Of a stretch of DNA of 64,000 nt, positions 26,206-34,964 are shown one piece after another. The position numbers were made by a program, and so were the translations under genes. The notes under the pieces are model-generated. The model was not told the DNA's origin and made no database searches. It saw only the letters and a program-made list of their open reading frames with translations. The DNA is from an uncultured Lachnospiraceae bacterium (lineage in GTDB: Bacteria; Bacillota; Clostridia; Lachnospirales; Lachnospiraceae). The DNA lies in contig CACZBK010000020.1 of NCBI GenBank assembly GCA_902779395.1, positions 19,024 to 83,023 of the forward strand, written 5' to 3'. The first letter of the stretch is position 1. Every line of letters begins with the position of its first letter.

Positions 26206-26838
26206 TCATTTCAGTGGTTTAGCAAAATCCATTCGTAAGAGTTCTTTACCATTGGGTAATGGTGTACCAAATGCATCAACCCAATCATAGCCTAATTCCT
26301 TCAGGCTCCTCCACAATTGATCTTCGTCCATCTGATGATGAACCTGATCCAATCCGTCAAATGCATGCAGATACGGTGACTCCGATACCCAGTCTGATTT
26401 ATCGGATACACTGTTTTCTGGATTGATCTGTATCACACAGCTTATCATTTCCGGTTCCACTTGCCTGATCACCTTTTGAAAAGTTTCGTAGCCAATGTAC
26501 TCTACCAAAAGATCCGCAATAACATAATCTGCTTTCGGAAGCCTCCCGTATTCATGGAGCAGATCCACTTCCAGACATTCCAGCGTTCCCTCCAGATCAC
26601 AATATCTTTCCCTGACTGCAGCCAGATACTCAGGATTGATATCCACACCATACACCTTTTCGTAATACATCGGGTGAATATGTTCCAGACCATTTCCTCC
26701 GGCGACACCCAGTATCATAATCCTTCCCTTCATTTCCACATAAATATGCGGATGTGCACGGAAAGTCTCATATATACGAAACTGTTCTTTCATGATCTGA
26801 TTCAATGCCTGCAGCTGATGCACACTTTCCAGACTCAT
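26206..26838 (-). CDS. Class I SAM-dependent methyltransferase
   Basis: A 210-residue Rossmann methyltransferase: motif I is ILGVAGGNGLEHI, the acidic end of strand 2 is VYGVDINPEYL, and the motif IV region is ADYVIADLLVEYIG. The substrate is unknown. It is one of two methyltransferases in this accessory block and has no obvious partner. Confidence 0.82.
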   Translation of the reverse strand: MSLESVHQLQALNQIMKEQFRIYETFRAHPHIYVEMKGRIMILGVAGGNGLEHIHPMYYEKVYGVDINPEYLAAVRERYCDLEGTLECLEVDLLHEYGRLPKADYVIADLLVEYIGYETFQKVIRQVEPEMISCVIQINPENSVSDKSDWVSESPYLHAFDGLDQVHHQMDEDQLWRSLKELGYDWVDAFGTPLPNGKELLRMDFAKPLK

Positions 26839-26909
26839 ATGATTCTCATAATCCGAAAAGACTTATCTCTTTCCATGGGTTCATTATTTTTCTCCTTCCG
26901 CCTGCTGAC

Positions 26910-27431
26910 TCAGTTAAACATCCGGTCTTTATCATCGATAAAATACGAAAGGTCTTTGATCACCCTTACCATCTTCCCACCGTTATACAATGATAATATT
27001 TCTTCACGTGTCATCCACTTCGCCTGTGCCACTTCATCGGTGGATGCTTCCAAAAGTAGGATTTCTCCGTCATATGTAAACAGATAGATATCATTGATAT
27101 CGTTCACTCTTGTACCCTCCGCGAAGTCACGGATCAGTGTCAGAACTTTTTTCCCATCCTCCTGCCGCAGTGTGATCCCCACTTCTTCCTGCACTTCCCT
27201 AAGCGCTGCCGCAAGGCTTTGTTCCCCTTTCAAAACAGATCCTCCGACGCATTCCCAGGCAAGCGGATACGTCTTTTTCTTCTCGCTCCTCTGTGTCATC
27301 AGATACTTTCCTTCCGGATTTCTGATCCAGATATGAACCACCAGATGATAGCCGTTTTCCGGCATTTCCGTTCCACGTATATGCTCCCCGATAATTTCCA
27401 GCTCCTTATTATACAGATCCCAGATTTCCAT
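26910..27431 (-). CDS. Nudix hydrolase
   Basis: A Nudix pyrophosphohydrolase. The box GX5EX7REUXEEXGU is seen as GGSVLKGEQSL, then LREVQEEVGI. VVHIWIRNPEGKYLMTQRS before it resembles the isopentenyl-diphosphate-isomerase-like/YfcD branch of the family. I choose ATG 27431 (173 residues, GGAG 10 nt upstream); the frame is open to 27485. The nucleoside or prenyl diphosphate substrate cannot be decided. Confidence 0.83.
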   Translation of the reverse strand: MEIWDLYNKELEIIGEHIRGTEMPENGYHLVVHIWIRNPEGKYLMTQRSEKKKTYPLAWECVGGSVLKGEQSLAAALREVQEEVGITLRQEDGKKVLTLIRDFAEGTRVNDINDIYLFTYDGEILLLEASTDEVAQAKWMTREEILSLYNGGKMVRVIKDLSYFIDDKDRMFN

Positions 27432-27486
27432 TTCTACTATCTCTCCATGTTTTCTGCAGTACCACGATATTTCTATTTGCATCAAT

Positions 27487-28344
27487 TCACTGCTTGATAT
27501 CTGACTGACCCTTTATAAACTTTGCCACGGCATCCTCTTCATTACTTCCGATCACGGCTGTCGCAACTTGTTTTACTTCTTCCAACGCATTCGCCACAGC
27601 ATAAGCCTCATCCGCAATCCTAAACATCGGTATATCATTGATCCCATCACCAAAGACGACTAGACGCTTAAATCCATACTGCTCTTTCAGCTTATTTATG
27701 GTCTTTGCCTTTGTGCAATTCTGCGGACAGATCTCCAGCCAGTATTCGTCACGGTAGGTATCCTTTTGAAACAGACTCTCCCATCCATTATATGTCTTAA
27801 CGCGCTCATAGATGGGAAAGATTGCCTCCTTTGATCCCATCAGTGTTACGTATCCCGGTATACCGACAAACATCTCTTCTATTGACGATACCGGTCGTAC
27901 AGTAGGATTCTTCTCATAATATGTAATATAGCCCTGCAGCTCCGGTGCATGTTCACACTCCATGTACAGCCGATGCATTTTCTCTCCGATAAAGACTGAC
28001 ACAAACCCGTACCTCGGCAATTCTGGGAGCAGATTTTTCAACAAACTTACTTCATCCTCTGAAAACACTGCTCTTTCCAAATGCTTCCCTGTCGTATTAT
28101 CCGCCAGGACCGCCCCATTTCTGGTGATCACCGGCAGTTTAAGCTTAAGTCCTCCCGCTATGGGTATTGCACTCTCTATCGATCTGGCCGTAGCATAGGT
28201 AAATGCAACTCCCTTTTCAACCAATTCATTAATCGTACGCACTGTATCCTCTGAAATCGTTTCATCATTTCTCATCAGGGTTCCGTCCAGATCGGATACA
28301 TAAAGTGTATTCACAACGATCTTTCTTTTTTCTTCGGATATCAT
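27487..28344 (-). CDS. Cof-type HAD phosphatase
   Basis: A 285-residue HAD hydrolase of the Cof/IIB type. The nucleophile motif is VSDLDGTLMRND, motif II is FTYATARS, and motif IV is VVFGDGINDIPMF, with the large C2B cap between. Such proteins dephosphorylate sugar phosphates or cofactor intermediates. It is followed within 60 nt by the Nudix gene. Confidence 0.87.
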   Translation of the reverse strand: MISEEKRKIVVNTLYVSDLDGTLMRNDETISEDTVRTINELVEKGVAFTYATARSIESAIPIAGGLKLKLPVITRNGAVLADNTTGKHLERAVFSEDEVSLLKNLLPELPRYGFVSVFIGEKMHRLYMECEHAPELQGYITYYEKNPTVRPVSSIEEMFVGIPGYVTLMGSKEAIFPIYERVKTYNGWESLFQKDTYRDEYWLEICPQNCTKAKTINKLKEQYGFKRLVVFGDGINDIPMFRIADEAYAVANALEEVKQVATAVIGSNEEDAVAKFIKGQSDIKQ

Positions 28345-28386
28345 TGTTTATTTCTCCACCCAGTTGTCTGTAGTATCGCCATACTT

Positions 28387-28902
28387 TTAAGACTGTATCA
28401 ACGTCTTCACGATCAGTTCCGCACACTCCTCTGGCGAATTAACACTCGTATCCACACGACAGCTGTATACGATATCCCTGCTCATCAGCTCTGCCTGCTC
28501 ATCCGACTGGTTCTCATAACGGTCTCCGCGCTCGATATTACGCTGCCTGCAGATATCTAACGGGCAAAACACCTCCACGATCTCAAACGGATTGTCCTTC
28601 ATAATTTCACAAAGCTGCTGATAGTGCGGTTTTATTTCTTCTCTCTCCACCAGTATCCCATCGATCAGCACATTCTTTCCCAGATCGGAATAGAGCTTCG
28701 CTGTGTGATACATCATGATGATCACCTCGGAGAGATATTTCCAATAATCTTCCTGCAGGTACTGCTCTCCAACCATCTCCTGAAAGAGGTCGTTTGCCAC
28801 AACGTAGAAAAATACATCACGCCGTGCCTGTAATGCTTCCACAATGGAAGTCTTGCCGGAGCTTGTGACCCCGTTTAAAAATATGATCTTTCCCTTATCC
28901 AT
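28387..28902 (-). CDS. Chloramphenicol phosphotransferase-like P-loop kinase
   Basis: A 171-residue P-loop kinase resembling chloramphenicol 3-O-phosphotransferase (CPT): FLNGVTSSGKTSI is Walker A, GKNVLIDGILVE is the CPT-type middle block, and CRQRNIERGDR is the lid/arginine region. ATG 28902 follows AAAGGGGAAAAG; a TTG at 28917 would add five residues made from that ribosome site. Whether it acts on chloramphenicol or another hydroxylated compound is unknown. Confidence 0.8.
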   Translation of the reverse strand: MDKGKIIFLNGVTSSGKTSIVEALQARRDVFFYVVANDLFQEMVGEQYLQEDYWKYLSEVIIMMYHTAKLYSDLGKNVLIDGILVEREEIKPHYQQLCEIMKDNPFEIVEVFCPLDICRQRNIERGDRYENQSDEQAELMSRDIVYSCRVDTSVNSPEECAELIVKTLIQS

Positions 28903-29002
28903 CTTTTCCCCTTTCAAACTATTCCCGCCATCAAAAACCCTTTGATCTTCTTTTGATCTTCTTCCTTCAGCCGGTCTGCCGTACAGTCCGGATCATCAAG
29001 CC

Positions 29003-29575
29003 TTACAGATCCAGATACCACACAAACTGCACTTCATCCCTGCAGTCTTCTTCCTGATAGTATGCATACATATCCACCTTCGACAGCAGCGCTCCCTGCT
29101 TTTTATAAAATCTGCATGCCGGAACGTTATTATTCTGGCACTCGATGATCATCTGACGGTATCCGTTTTCTTTTGCTTCTTTGATTCCCGTATCGAGCAT
29201 CTTCTGTCCTATCCCCCGGTGTTTATAGCCGTCAGCTACCCTTATATCCCACAATACGCAGGCATCGTCACGACCCGAAAGCATATAGAGTTTAGGTTCT
29301 TTTGCCGCTATCGTCATGGCACCGACCGGCTTTTCGCCATCAAATGCCATATAAAAAAACCAATGACTTATATCAAATTCTTTCTCATATTCCGTTGCAC
29401 GTTCATAGACGCTCAGATCTTTAACATAAGTTTTAACCGGTACTTCTTCAAATACGAGCCCACCCAATCCATTATCTATCCTTTTGATCCTGAACTCACT
29501 GCGTACATCAACATTCATGGATACCGAGTCGTACAATTCAAAACAGGATCTATCTGTTTTCTTTATCTTTATCAC
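29003..29575 (-). CDS. Streptothricin-acetyltransferase-like GNAT
   Basis: A 190-residue GNAT whose blocks EKEFDISHWFFYMAF, MLSGRDDACVLWDIRV and CQNNNVPACRFYKKQGALL follow the SatA/Sat4 streptothricin N-acetyltransferase pattern closely. The acetyl-CoA loop is YKHRGIGQKML. Activity on streptothricin-like compounds is a reasonable guess, though chromosomal relatives often have unknown substrates. Confidence 0.82.
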   Translation of the reverse strand: MIKIKKTDRSCFELYDSVSMNVDVRSEFRIKRIDNGLGGLVFEEVPVKTYVKDLSVYERATEYEKEFDISHWFFYMAFDGEKPVGAMTIAAKEPKLYMLSGRDDACVLWDIRVADGYKHRGIGQKMLDTGIKEAKENGYRQMIIECQNNNVPACRFYKKQGALLSKVDMYAYYQEEDCRDEVQFVWYLDL

Positions 29576-29592
29576 CTTTTATTCCTCCCGCA

Positions 29593-30462
29593 TTATCCGA
29601 AGATCCTTGGTTCAGATTTCTTCATAACAAGTTCTTTACTCAGAGCAAACAGTTTCCGTGCCAGGCGCATATCCTTCGATCGTTTGGAAGACTTCGCTAT
29701 CTTACAGTTGTAGAAATACTCTCCGCTCACATTTTTTACAGATCCGTCCATAGCCAGAAATATCGCTGTACGCGCGCCTTCCTCGGGCGTCTGAAAGAAC
29801 GGCTTTAACATGCCTGTTACCGTCTTTCCAAAGCCCGTATCACGGTCAATTCCGATGTTTGTCGCTACCGCTCCGGGATGACAGCAGTTTACCGTGATCC
29901 CGCGTTTTGCAACTCTCCGTGCCAGTTCCCGCGTAAACAAAACATTAGCCAGTTTACTCTGCGAATATGCCGTGATCACATTAAAGTGCTTTTTCAGATT
30001 GATATCCTCAAAGTGGATCCTTCCCACCTTATGTGCGCCGGAAGCAACATTCACGATACGTGTTCCTTCACCCATGTTTTTAAGCAGGAGCATGGTCAGA
30101 AGAAAATGGCCGATATGATTGATCCCAAACTGCCGTTCCAGCCCTTCCTTCGTTTCCTGCCAGTCCAGTGATATAAACCCGGCATTATTCACAAGAATGT
30201 CGATCCTTGCATACTTAGCCTTTACCGTTCTCGCAAAACCCCTGATAGAATCGTAATCTCCAAGATCACAGAGGATCAGCTCCAATTGTCTTTCTTCTTT
30301 TTCCTTAAGCTTTGCCAGTGCTTCTCTTCCCCGCTCCTCATTTCTACAGAGCATGATGACCTTAGCCCCTGCATCGCAAAGTGCCGCAGTCGTGGCAAGT
30401 CCCATCCCGGAATTAGCCCCGGTCACAATAGCAACTTTTCCATCCAGACACTCTTCACTCAT
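29593..30462 (-). CDS. Short-chain dehydrogenase/reductase, retinol-dehydrogenase-like
   Basis: An SDR with the cofactor motif VTGANSGMG, the NNAG segment and the catalytic pair in AYSQSKLAN. The length (289 residues) and CHPGAVATNIG match retinol dehydrogenase/WW-oxidoreductase-like SDRs. I start it at ATG 30462, preceded by GGGAGGG; the frame is open upstream to 30510 only because it reads into REP hairpin no. 4. The substrate is unknown. Confidence 0.86.
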   Translation of the reverse strand: MSEECLDGKVAIVTGANSGMGLATTAALCDAGAKVIMLCRNEERGREALAKLKEKEERQLELILCDLGDYDSIRGFARTVKAKYARIDILVNNAGFISLDWQETKEGLERQFGINHIGHFLLTMLLLKNMGEGTRIVNVASGAHKVGRIHFEDINLKKHFNVITAYSQSKLANVLFTRELARRVAKRGITVNCCHPGAVATNIGIDRDTGFGKTVTGMLKPFFQTPEEGARTAIFLAMDGSVKNVSGEYFYNCKIAKSSKRSKDMRLARKLFALSKELVMKKSEPRIFG

Positions 30463-30478
30463 TATTACCCTCCCATTT

Positions 30479-30509
30479 TGAGGACACGGGGACGGTCCTT
30501 CCGTCCTCA
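30479..30509 (+). repeat. REP hairpin no. 4 (orientation A), left of the RAYT
   Basis: Arms TGAGGACA and CGTCCTCA with core GGGGACGGTCC. It lies between the SDR ribosome site (minus strand) and the RAYT promoter (plus strand). With no. 5 it flanks the transposase in opposite orientation. Confidence 0.92.
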
Positions 30510-30522
30510 TTCCAAAAAACTA

Positions 30523-30643
30523 TTGACATTTTAAGCATATAGATTTATCCTCTTTTTACTGCGAACTACGACATTCGATTGTCTTTAAGAAGTAATCGCC
30601 ACTTCGGGTATTGTCACCCGTTAATTCCATTTATTATAAATGG
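30523..30643 (+). promoter_or_regulatory. RAYT promoter and structured 5' leader
   Basis: TTGACA (30523-30528) and TATCCT (30546-30551) are 17 nt apart. The leader of about 140 nt contains two hairpins: CGGGT-N6-ACCCG (30605-30620) and the near-perfect palindrome CCATTTAT-T-ATAAATGG (30627-30643). The ribosome site GAAAGGA follows at 30685. The leader is unusually long and structured for this window. Confidence 0.5.
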
Positions 30644-30700
30644 CACCTTACATACACATACAAAAGGCTTTATTATTTCACAAAGAAAGGACTTTTGCCA

Positions 30701-31435
30701 ATGGGGCGAAAAGCAAGAATCATCAGTAGCACTAACATTTATCACGTCATGATGCGCGGCATCAACAAACAGCAGATTTTTCATGAGCCAAGGGATTATG
30801 AACGCCTGATCACTACGCTGGGACGCTACAAGGAAATATCGCAATTCGAATTATATGCATATTGTCTGATGGGAAATCATATTCATTTACTTATCCGGTC
30901 AGACCACGAACCGATAGGCCTGGCAATAAAACGAATCGGGGATTCCTACGTGTTTTGGTACAACAAAAAGTATAATCGTTGCGGCCACTTATTTCAAGAC
31001 AGATTTAAAAGTATACCGGTAGAAGACGATGTGTATTTTCTGACTGTTCTCCGAAATATTATTCAAAATCCCGTAATTGCAGGTATCTGCAAACATGTAG
31101 AGGATTATGCATTTAGCAGCGCCTCAGATTACTGTATTTCCGAATCAGGCTTATCTGATACTGCTATGGCCAAAGAACTGATTCGTGGCCATAATATCAG
31201 AAAGTATCTCAATCATGTAGAACCATTCGATATTCCGGATACGGATGACCGTCACGTAATCTCTGACAGCGAAGCCTTAACCATTATCTCCGTCGGGAAA
31301 AAGAGCTATCATCTCGACAACAAAAAGGAGCTGGCTATTTTTGTACGCAACATGCATGACTGCGGGATATCCATCCGTCAACTTTCCCGACTAACGAATA
31401 TCCCGAAAATCACGATTGAGCGCATACTGAAATGA
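30701..31435 (+). CDS. REP-associated tyrosine transposase (RAYT), Y1/HUH type
   Basis: A 244-residue single-strand transposase of the IS200-related Y1 class. The metal-binding HUH motif is GNHIHLLI (His 60 and 62), and the catalytic Tyr lies in the SYVFWYNKKY region (about 83-91), followed by RCGHLFQDRFKS, which is typical of RAYTs. After about residue 185 there is a C-terminal extension with a helix-turn-helix-like segment (GISIRQLSRLTNIP). It is a lone plus-strand gene in a minus-strand block and is flanked by two inverted hairpin elements. Its stop TGA is the first triplet of the right-hand one. It is the likely mobiliser of the repeat family. Confidence 0.88.
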   Translation: MGRKARIISSTNIYHVMMRGINKQQIFHEPRDYERLITTLGRYKEISQFELYAYCLMGNHIHLLIRSDHEPIGLAIKRIGDSYVFWYNKKYNRCGHLFQDRFKSIPVEDDVYFLTVLRNIIQNPVIAGICKHVEDYAFSSASDYCISESGLSDTAMAKELIRGHNIRKYLNHVEPFDIPDTDDRHVISDSEALTIISVGKKSYHLDNKKELAIFVRNMHDCGISIRQLSRLTNIPKITIERILK

Positions 31436-31463
31436 GGACAACAGGATCGTCCCCGTGTCCTCA
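31433..31463 (-). repeat. REP hairpin no. 5 (orientation B), right of the RAYT
   Basis: Arms TGAGGACA and TGTCCTCA with core GGATCGTCCCC. It begins with the RAYT stop codon (TGA 31433-31435) and ends 9 nt before the stop of the convergent methyltransferase gene. Confidence 0.92.
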
Positions 31464-31472
31464 CTACTGTTC

Positions 31473-32408
31473 TCATTCCACTTTTCCTTTTGCAAACAGG
31501 TTATCCTTTCCCATCCCGCAAACATACGGGTTACTGTCAAACATATGGCAAAAATCCAAAAAAGCTTCCCTCTGTGACGGATCATTCATGATCTTAACAA
31601 GTATATCATTCGGAATGGTCCTTGCATATGCCCCCGGCCCCGCCATTTTTATATTCTTTACTCCGTTCTTTTCAAGTATACTTTCAAGTTCATCCGGCAT
31701 AAAGTGATAAGAGATACTCCACGGAATCTCTCCGCGGTCATATGCCTGTTTTGCTTCTTCCACATCACACAAAAGACCGCTCTCATACGACTTGAGCAGC
31801 TTATCCTTCGTGAATGTAAAACTCTCTACCATCCGGTCACGACTGCTTAAACACCACTGTACCCAGGGATCTTTGCTGTCTTTATCCAGGATGAATTGAT
31901 TCTTCTGTAGGGGATTCGCCAGATAAGGCAGCGCTCCCAGCCTGCTGGACACACTTATCAGGATACGTTTATTCGCGATCCTGACCAGCTCTCCTATTAC
32001 TTTTTCCTGATCCGGATAGGTATAGGAGATCGGAGAATCAAAAGACATCACCAGATCAAAGGAACGATCTGTATATGCATTCAGATCCTCCAATGCGCCT
32101 TTTACAAACGTGATCCGCTCACTTACACCTTCCAACGCTGCGATCTCTTTTGCCTTGTCGATCATAGGCTGGGAGATATCAAAATGCGTAACCCTGATCC
32201 CCTGCTTTGCAAGCAGTATGGAAAATCTTCCGCATCCCGCGCCCCCGTCAAATGCTGTCTTAATCCCATCCAGAGACTGCAACAGCTCTTTTTCGATATG
32301 CGCCTTTTGCACAATGTCATCTATAAATGTATTTTCTCTTTCTGCCTCCAGCTCTCCTTTATCCGGCTGGTTCCACATCCGTTCGGAGATTTTTTCACTG
32401 TATTTCAT
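31473..32408 (-). CDS. Class I SAM-dependent methyltransferase
   Basis: A 311-residue methyltransferase: motif I FDGGAGCGRFSILLA, post-I VTHFDISQPMI and motif IV FDLVMSFDSPISY. A C-terminal extension of about 130 residues is likely the substrate-binding part. I start it at ATG 32408 after GAGAGGAATAAGG; the open frame reaches 32534 only by reading through REP hairpin no. 6. The substrate is unknown. Confidence 0.83.
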   Translation of the reverse strand: MKYSEKISERMWNQPDKGELEAERENTFIDDIVQKAHIEKELLQSLDGIKTAFDGGAGCGRFSILLAKQGIRVTHFDISQPMIDKAKEIAALEGVSERITFVKGALEDLNAYTDRSFDLVMSFDSPISYTYPDQEKVIGELVRIANKRILISVSSRLGALPYLANPLQKNQFILDKDSKDPWVQWCLSSRDRMVESFTFTKDKLLKSYESGLLCDVEEAKQAYDRGEIPWSISYHFMPDELESILEKNGVKNIKMAGPGAYARTIPNDILVKIMNDPSQREAFLDFCHMFDSNPYVCGMGKDNLFAKGKVE

Positions 32409-32502
32409 TTTCCTTATTCCTCTCTTTGCATTACACACGGGGATAACAATCGCAATGTATCTGAACAAACACATACATTTTTGTCTGTCGCCCGTATTAT
32501 TT

Positions 32503-32533
32503 TGAGGACAACAGAACCGTCCCCCTGTCCTCA
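32503..32533 (-). repeat. REP hairpin no. 6 (orientation B)
   Basis: Arms TGAGGACA and TGTCCTCA with core GAACCGTCCCC. On the minus strand its terminal TGA (32531-32533) is the stop codon of the GNAT-DUF2441 gene. Confidence 0.92.
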
Positions 32534-33577
32534 CATGATCTCTACAACGTCTATATCTCCGTCCACCAGCACTTCCACGATAGGATCCTGTCCTTCATCT
32601 TTGCCCCAGTTCTGCCAGTATAATTCAGCATGTTTAAGATTTTCTTTTTCATCTGTCGTTCCGTCAAAACACTTGCAGGCATCACCGTAAAAAACATTTC
32701 CATTAACTCTTATCTTTGCTATACCATAGACGGTGCGCCCCAGCTTCACAAAATAATCTGCCCACTGTTTCGCTTCCTTATATTCACGGGATACATATAA
32801 AGCTGCCATTCGTGACGGATACCCCGGATACTTTTCTTTCCTGATCTTTTCAAGCGCCAGTTCTCTGAGTGCCACATCGGTATGATGCTCAAGCTCTGTC
32901 CCCTCATACTTTTCCGGATGCTCATAAATATCCTTAACATGATCCATCTCTGCCTGCACTCTGTCATACACACCATTTGGATGATCGGCATCCACGCGGA
33001 AATGTTCCCCCGCTGCTTTGGGCCTGTCAGATATCACATGATAGAAATGATCACGTTTTCGCTGTGTTGTACAAAAACAGTATAAGCGTTCCTCTTCATC
33101 ATATATATCTTTATACATCCTTCTGTCATTTAGTATAAAGCCCGAATTTTCCGCCGTCTTCTGCGACGCCCTATTCGATTCAAGAATGACAGCCGCTATC
33201 TCATCCTCGTTATAATGTTCGAAGAAATACGTAAGAAAAGCTTTTACCGCTTCAGATGCATAACCTTTGTTTCTGTATTCCGCTCCTATAAAATAACATA
33301 TACCGATCTTTGCCGCATCTTCATAATAGGTAGTCCCTACCGATCCGATCACTCTTCCGTCTTCCTTTAAACATACCGTGCTTGCGATATAGTCAAGCCT
33401 CGGATCATCTTTTTCATCAAGCATTTTTGCTTCATTTATCCAGTCACCGATCCATTCAGAACATGTTTCATCAAAACCTACTTCTGTAAGGCTTCCATCC
33501 TTTGCCATTTCAGCAAATGCTTTTTCGTCCCCTTTCTCTATCGAACGAATAATTAGTCTTTCACTTTCTATTTTCAT
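32531..33577 (-). CDS. GNAT fused to a DUF2441-like domain
   Basis: The N-terminal half is a RimJ/RimL-like GNAT (ESERLIIRSIEKGDE, FIGAEYRNKGYASEAVKAF, TAENSGF). From about residue 175 a DUF2441-like domain follows, opening with FYHVISDRPKAAGEHF and rich in His/Asp. ATG 33577 follows AGAGGGGATGATAAA; the open frame upstream to 33697 overlaps the previous gene. The protein ends in DVVEIM and its TGA is given by REP hairpin no. 6. Function unknown. Confidence 0.8.
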   Translation of the reverse strand: MKIESERLIIRSIEKGDEKAFAEMAKDGSLTEVGFDETCSEWIGDWINEAKMLDEKDDPRLDYIASTVCLKEDGRVIGSVGTTYYEDAAKIGICYFIGAEYRNKGYASEAVKAFLTYFFEHYNEDEIAAVILESNRASQKTAENSGFILNDRRMYKDIYDEEERLYCFCTTQRKRDHFYHVISDRPKAAGEHFRVDADHPNGVYDRVQAEMDHVKDIYEHPEKYEGTELEHHTDVALRELALEKIRKEKYPGYPSRMAALYVSREYKEAKQWADYFVKLGRTVYGIAKIRVNGNVFYGDACKCFDGTTDEKENLKHAELYWQNWGKDEGQDPIVEVLVDGDIDVVEIM

Positions 33578-33590
33578 TTTATCATCCCCT

Positions 33591-34946
33591 CTATACAAAT
33601 CCTTTTCCGTTCCACCGCAGCACTGTTCTGTATCCGAGTTTTGCATACCAGGCAGTCTCATAAGTGTAATGAATATAACTGTAGTCAAACTTTTCATCCC
33701 GTAGGATCCTTGTTACATTCCGTACCATGCTAAGACCTATACCGCGGTCCCGGTATTCCGGTACTGTACCGACACAGCCCGGTCCCCCGATCCTGCATTT
33801 TCTTCCGCTTATGATATGTTCTCCAAAGTCCTCGATCATACAGAAACTTGCTATCTTTCCATCCTCAAACCCGCAGTATACCCTAGAATTTTCTGTAAAC
33901 AAAGGTACCCAGTGCGGAATGACTTTTTCCACTGCGGCCTTCAGTTCTTCCATGTCGCCTTCATAATATCCGAATGTGATATCTGCTGGGAAGCTCTTTT
34001 CATAGCTGAATGCATCTATATTATCGAGTCCCATAAACATCTCTGAAGCCGGCTCATCATCCGCTACTCTTTTTACATAATCCCTTTCAAAAAATCCCTG
34101 ATGTATCTCATTAAATATCGCGGCCCACTGTTCTGCGCCCAATAACTCTACCGATAGATCATAAGACTTCGACTTAAGGATCACTGCATATTCCAAAAAA
34201 ACTTCCTTAAGTATGCGAAGCTCCAAAGTCCTGCGATGCTCAAGATGCGATACCAGATCTTCAAAATCCTTCCAGCCATTACGCTGTCCGTAAGGACTCT
34301 GTTTCAGGTATTCCATCATCAGCGGATACCACATCTCATTACCGTTTGCATCAACCCGCTCCCTGCGAATGATATTTATGCTCTCTGCAATATCATCGAC
34401 TTCCAGATAGAGTATCCTGTATTTTCTGTCTCCCAGCACCTCTTTTAGGTGCTTGTAAAATGCGATGATCTCTTCATCATTCATCTCATAATACAGGATC
34501 TGACTCTCAATGATATTCTGAAAGATCGAGCATTCAAATATCTGATCATCAGCTCTCCATTCAGCATAACGCGACATGATGATCTGCTCAAAATCCTTGC
34601 GCGAAACCCTGCCGTTGTAGATCTCATACTGCTCCAGATCCTTATGAAAACCCGGGATATCTGTGATGATACGGGTATATGTCAGAACATAGCGTCTATC
34701 ATCATTCCCATTCTCCTTGATATGCTCTGCCTCCATAAGTGTATTCGCTTTTATCTCCTCTGCGATCGCAACATATTTCAACAGGATCTTTTCGTACTGC
34801 TCCTTTGTCATATATGCACACCAGGCCAGCTCCACCGGGTTATGATCTCCTTCGCGGAAAACCTGATACTCCGAAAACTGCTCTGCCAGCCTCCCTGTCA
34901 GAGTACTCTTTCCCGCTCCCTGTATCCCTTCAACAAAATAGTTCAT
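33591..34946 (-). CDS. P-loop kinase-like domain fused to GNAT
   Basis: A 451-residue protein. Walker A is EGIQGAGKSTLTG right at the N-terminus, and the kinase-like part extends to about residue 270 with a YRILYLEVDD strand and RRERVD lid-like region. The last 150 residues are a GNAT domain: VGTVPEYRDRGIGLSMVRNV and WYAKLGYRTVLRW. The architecture repeats that of the gene at 23618-24850 with little sequence resemblance, so the fusion seems to have arisen or been acquired twice. Substrate unknown. Confidence 0.8.
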   Translation of the reverse strand: MNYFVEGIQGAGKSTLTGRLAEQFSEYQVFREGDHNPVELAWCAYMTKEQYEKILLKYVAIAEEIKANTLMEAEHIKENGNDDRRYVLTYTRIITDIPGFHKDLEQYEIYNGRVSRKDFEQIIMSRYAEWRADDQIFECSIFQNIIESQILYYEMNDEEIIAFYKHLKEVLGDRKYRILYLEVDDIAESINIIRRERVDANGNEMWYPLMMEYLKQSPYGQRNGWKDFEDLVSHLEHRRTLELRILKEVFLEYAVILKSKSYDLSVELLGAEQWAAIFNEIHQGFFERDYVKRVADDEPASEMFMGLDNIDAFSYEKSFPADITFGYYEGDMEELKAAVEKVIPHWVPLFTENSRVYCGFEDGKIASFCMIEDFGEHIISGRKCRIGGPGCVGTVPEYRDRGIGLSMVRNVTRILRDEKFDYSYIHYTYETAWYAKLGYRTVLRWNGKGFV

Positions 34947-34964
34947 AGAATTCCTCCTTTTCGA

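Noticed and set aside
30463-30510. Extra N-terminus of the SDR protein
   Set aside because: It is the translation of REP hairpin no. 4; a GGGAGGG ribosome site marks the later ATG. The same holds for 32409-32534 before the methyltransferase.
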